From Thermoflexales bacterium (lineage in GTDB: Bacteria > Chloroflexota > Anaerolineae > S140-20), in contig WFUY01000155.1 of the NCBI GenBank assembly GCA_015484715.1, forward strand, positions 1-5,273: a DNA stretch of 5,273 bases. The letters are read 5' to 3'. The notes under the pieces were generated by a model. The model was not told the DNA's origin, ran no database searches, and worked only from the letters and a program-made list of their open reading frames with translations. Positions 4,813 through 5,273 of the stretch are shown one piece after another (the first letter of the stretch is position 1; each line of letters starts with the position of its first letter). A program made the position numbers and the translations under genes.

Positions 4813-5273
4813 CTACGGGCCGGCCAAGTCGGCGATGAAGTAGTAGCCCCAATTGGCCTGGGCGACCCCCACGCCGATCTCCGTGTAGTGGGAGGAGAGG
4901 AGATTGCGCCGATGGGGATCGGCGCCGGGGGGCTCGTCGTACCACCAGAGCACTGCTCCCTCAGGGTCCTTGGCGTTGACCCAGTTCTCCCCGGCGAAGC
5001 GGGGGGTGTACCCCAGCCGGGCTAGCCGGTCGCGCAGCCGGGCCCCGTCGGAACCCACGTGGCTGCACCACCCGCGCCGGGAGCAATCCTCGGCGTGGAT
5101 CTGGGCAGCCTGGGCCAACGTGGGTGACCAGGTGAGGGGGGACAGGCCATGGGCTGCCCGGCGCTCGTTGATGAGGGCGACGACGACGGCAGGCCAGTCG
5201 GCAACATCGGCAGGGGGGCCTTCCACCACCGGAGGGGCAGCCGTTGGGCGCGCGGTGCCGGTTGGGGTGGGGG
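4813..5273 (-). CDS. Secreted CAP-domain (SCP/PR1-like) protein, N-terminus cut by window edge
   Basis: This is the C-terminal part of an extracytoplasmic CAP-superfamily protein. Bacterial members are secreted or surface-attached and mostly of unknown biochemical role. Numbering from the GTG at 5229, the domain reads LINERRAAHGLSPL (19-32), a helix AQAAQIHAEDCS (39-50), SHVGSDG (56-62), GENW (80-83), HRRNLL (106-111), YTEIGVGVA (115-123) and a final WGYYFIADL (127-135). His57, Glu81 and His106 sit where the family's conserved cavity residues occur. Cys49 and Cys55 could form a disulfide. The frame is open to the window edge and encodes PTPTGTARPTAAPP just before the GTG, a flexible linker to an upstream signal peptide or lipobox. 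No Shine-Dalgarno precedes the GTG, so it is not the true start. The gene is convergent with the 110-residue protein and leaves no room for a terminator between them. Confidence 0.9.
   Translation of the reverse strand, partial: PTPTGTARPTAAPPVVEGPPADVADWPAVVVALINERRAAHGLSPLTWSPTLAQAAQIHAEDCSRRGWCSHVGSDGARLRDRLARLGYTPRFAGENWVNAKDPEGAVLWWYDEPPGADPHRRNLLSSHYTEIGVGVAQANWGYYFIADLAGP

Noticed and set aside
5227..5229. GTG as the start of the CAP protein
   Set aside because: No Shine-Dalgarno, and the open frame upstream encodes a Pro/Thr-rich linker typical of a secreted protein's interior.

Overview
The window is GC-rich, gene-dense bacterial DNA, most likely from a Chloroflexota (Anaerolineae-like) genome. 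That assignment is an inference. It rests on the 'VYLPLV' segment before the glycosidase-like domain at the left edge, the Pro/Thr-rich linker before the CAP domain at the right edge (both common in secreted Chloroflexota proteins), and the high GC content. No rRNA, tRNA, CRISPR array or insertion sequence is visible.

Layout, left to right. (1) Positions 1-1212 (+) hold the 3' part of a secreted family-10 glycosyl-hydrolase-like (GHL10/DigH-type) protein whose N-terminus lies outside the window. (2) Positions 1913 down to 1251 (-) hold a two-gene type II toxin-antitoxin operon, a Phd/YefM-like antitoxin followed by a VapC-like PIN-domain toxin; the antitoxin stop and toxin start are directly adjacent (TAG-ATG). 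(3) Positions 1914-2181 are a divergent intergenic region. It has a good sigma70-type promoter on each strand (both with 17-nt spacers), a purine/G-rich tract, a short operator-like palindrome, and a structured leader just before the next gene. (4) Positions 2182-4347 (+) encode a 721-residue membrane-anchored protein with a large extracytoplasmic part. By eye it is an internal tandem duplication of an NTF2-like-plus-gluzincin-like unit in which both zinc-peptidase active sites are degenerate. (5) Positions 4326-4400 contain inverted repeats around the stop codon and in the following spacer that could form mutually exclusive RNA hairpins. (6) Positions 4479-4811 (+) encode an unrecognised 110-residue soluble protein. 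(7) Positions 5273 down to 4813 (-) hold the C-terminal part of a secreted CAP (SCP/PR1-like) domain protein, whose stop codon is one base from that of the 110-residue protein.

Three of the six genes encode proteins that act outside the cytoplasm: the glycosidase-like protein, the anchored double pseudo-peptidase and the CAP protein. The toxin-antitoxin pair is an autonomous module between two of them. Nothing shows that these genes form one pathway. The most novel-looking items are the double pseudo-gluzincin protein and the candidate RNA switch behind it.
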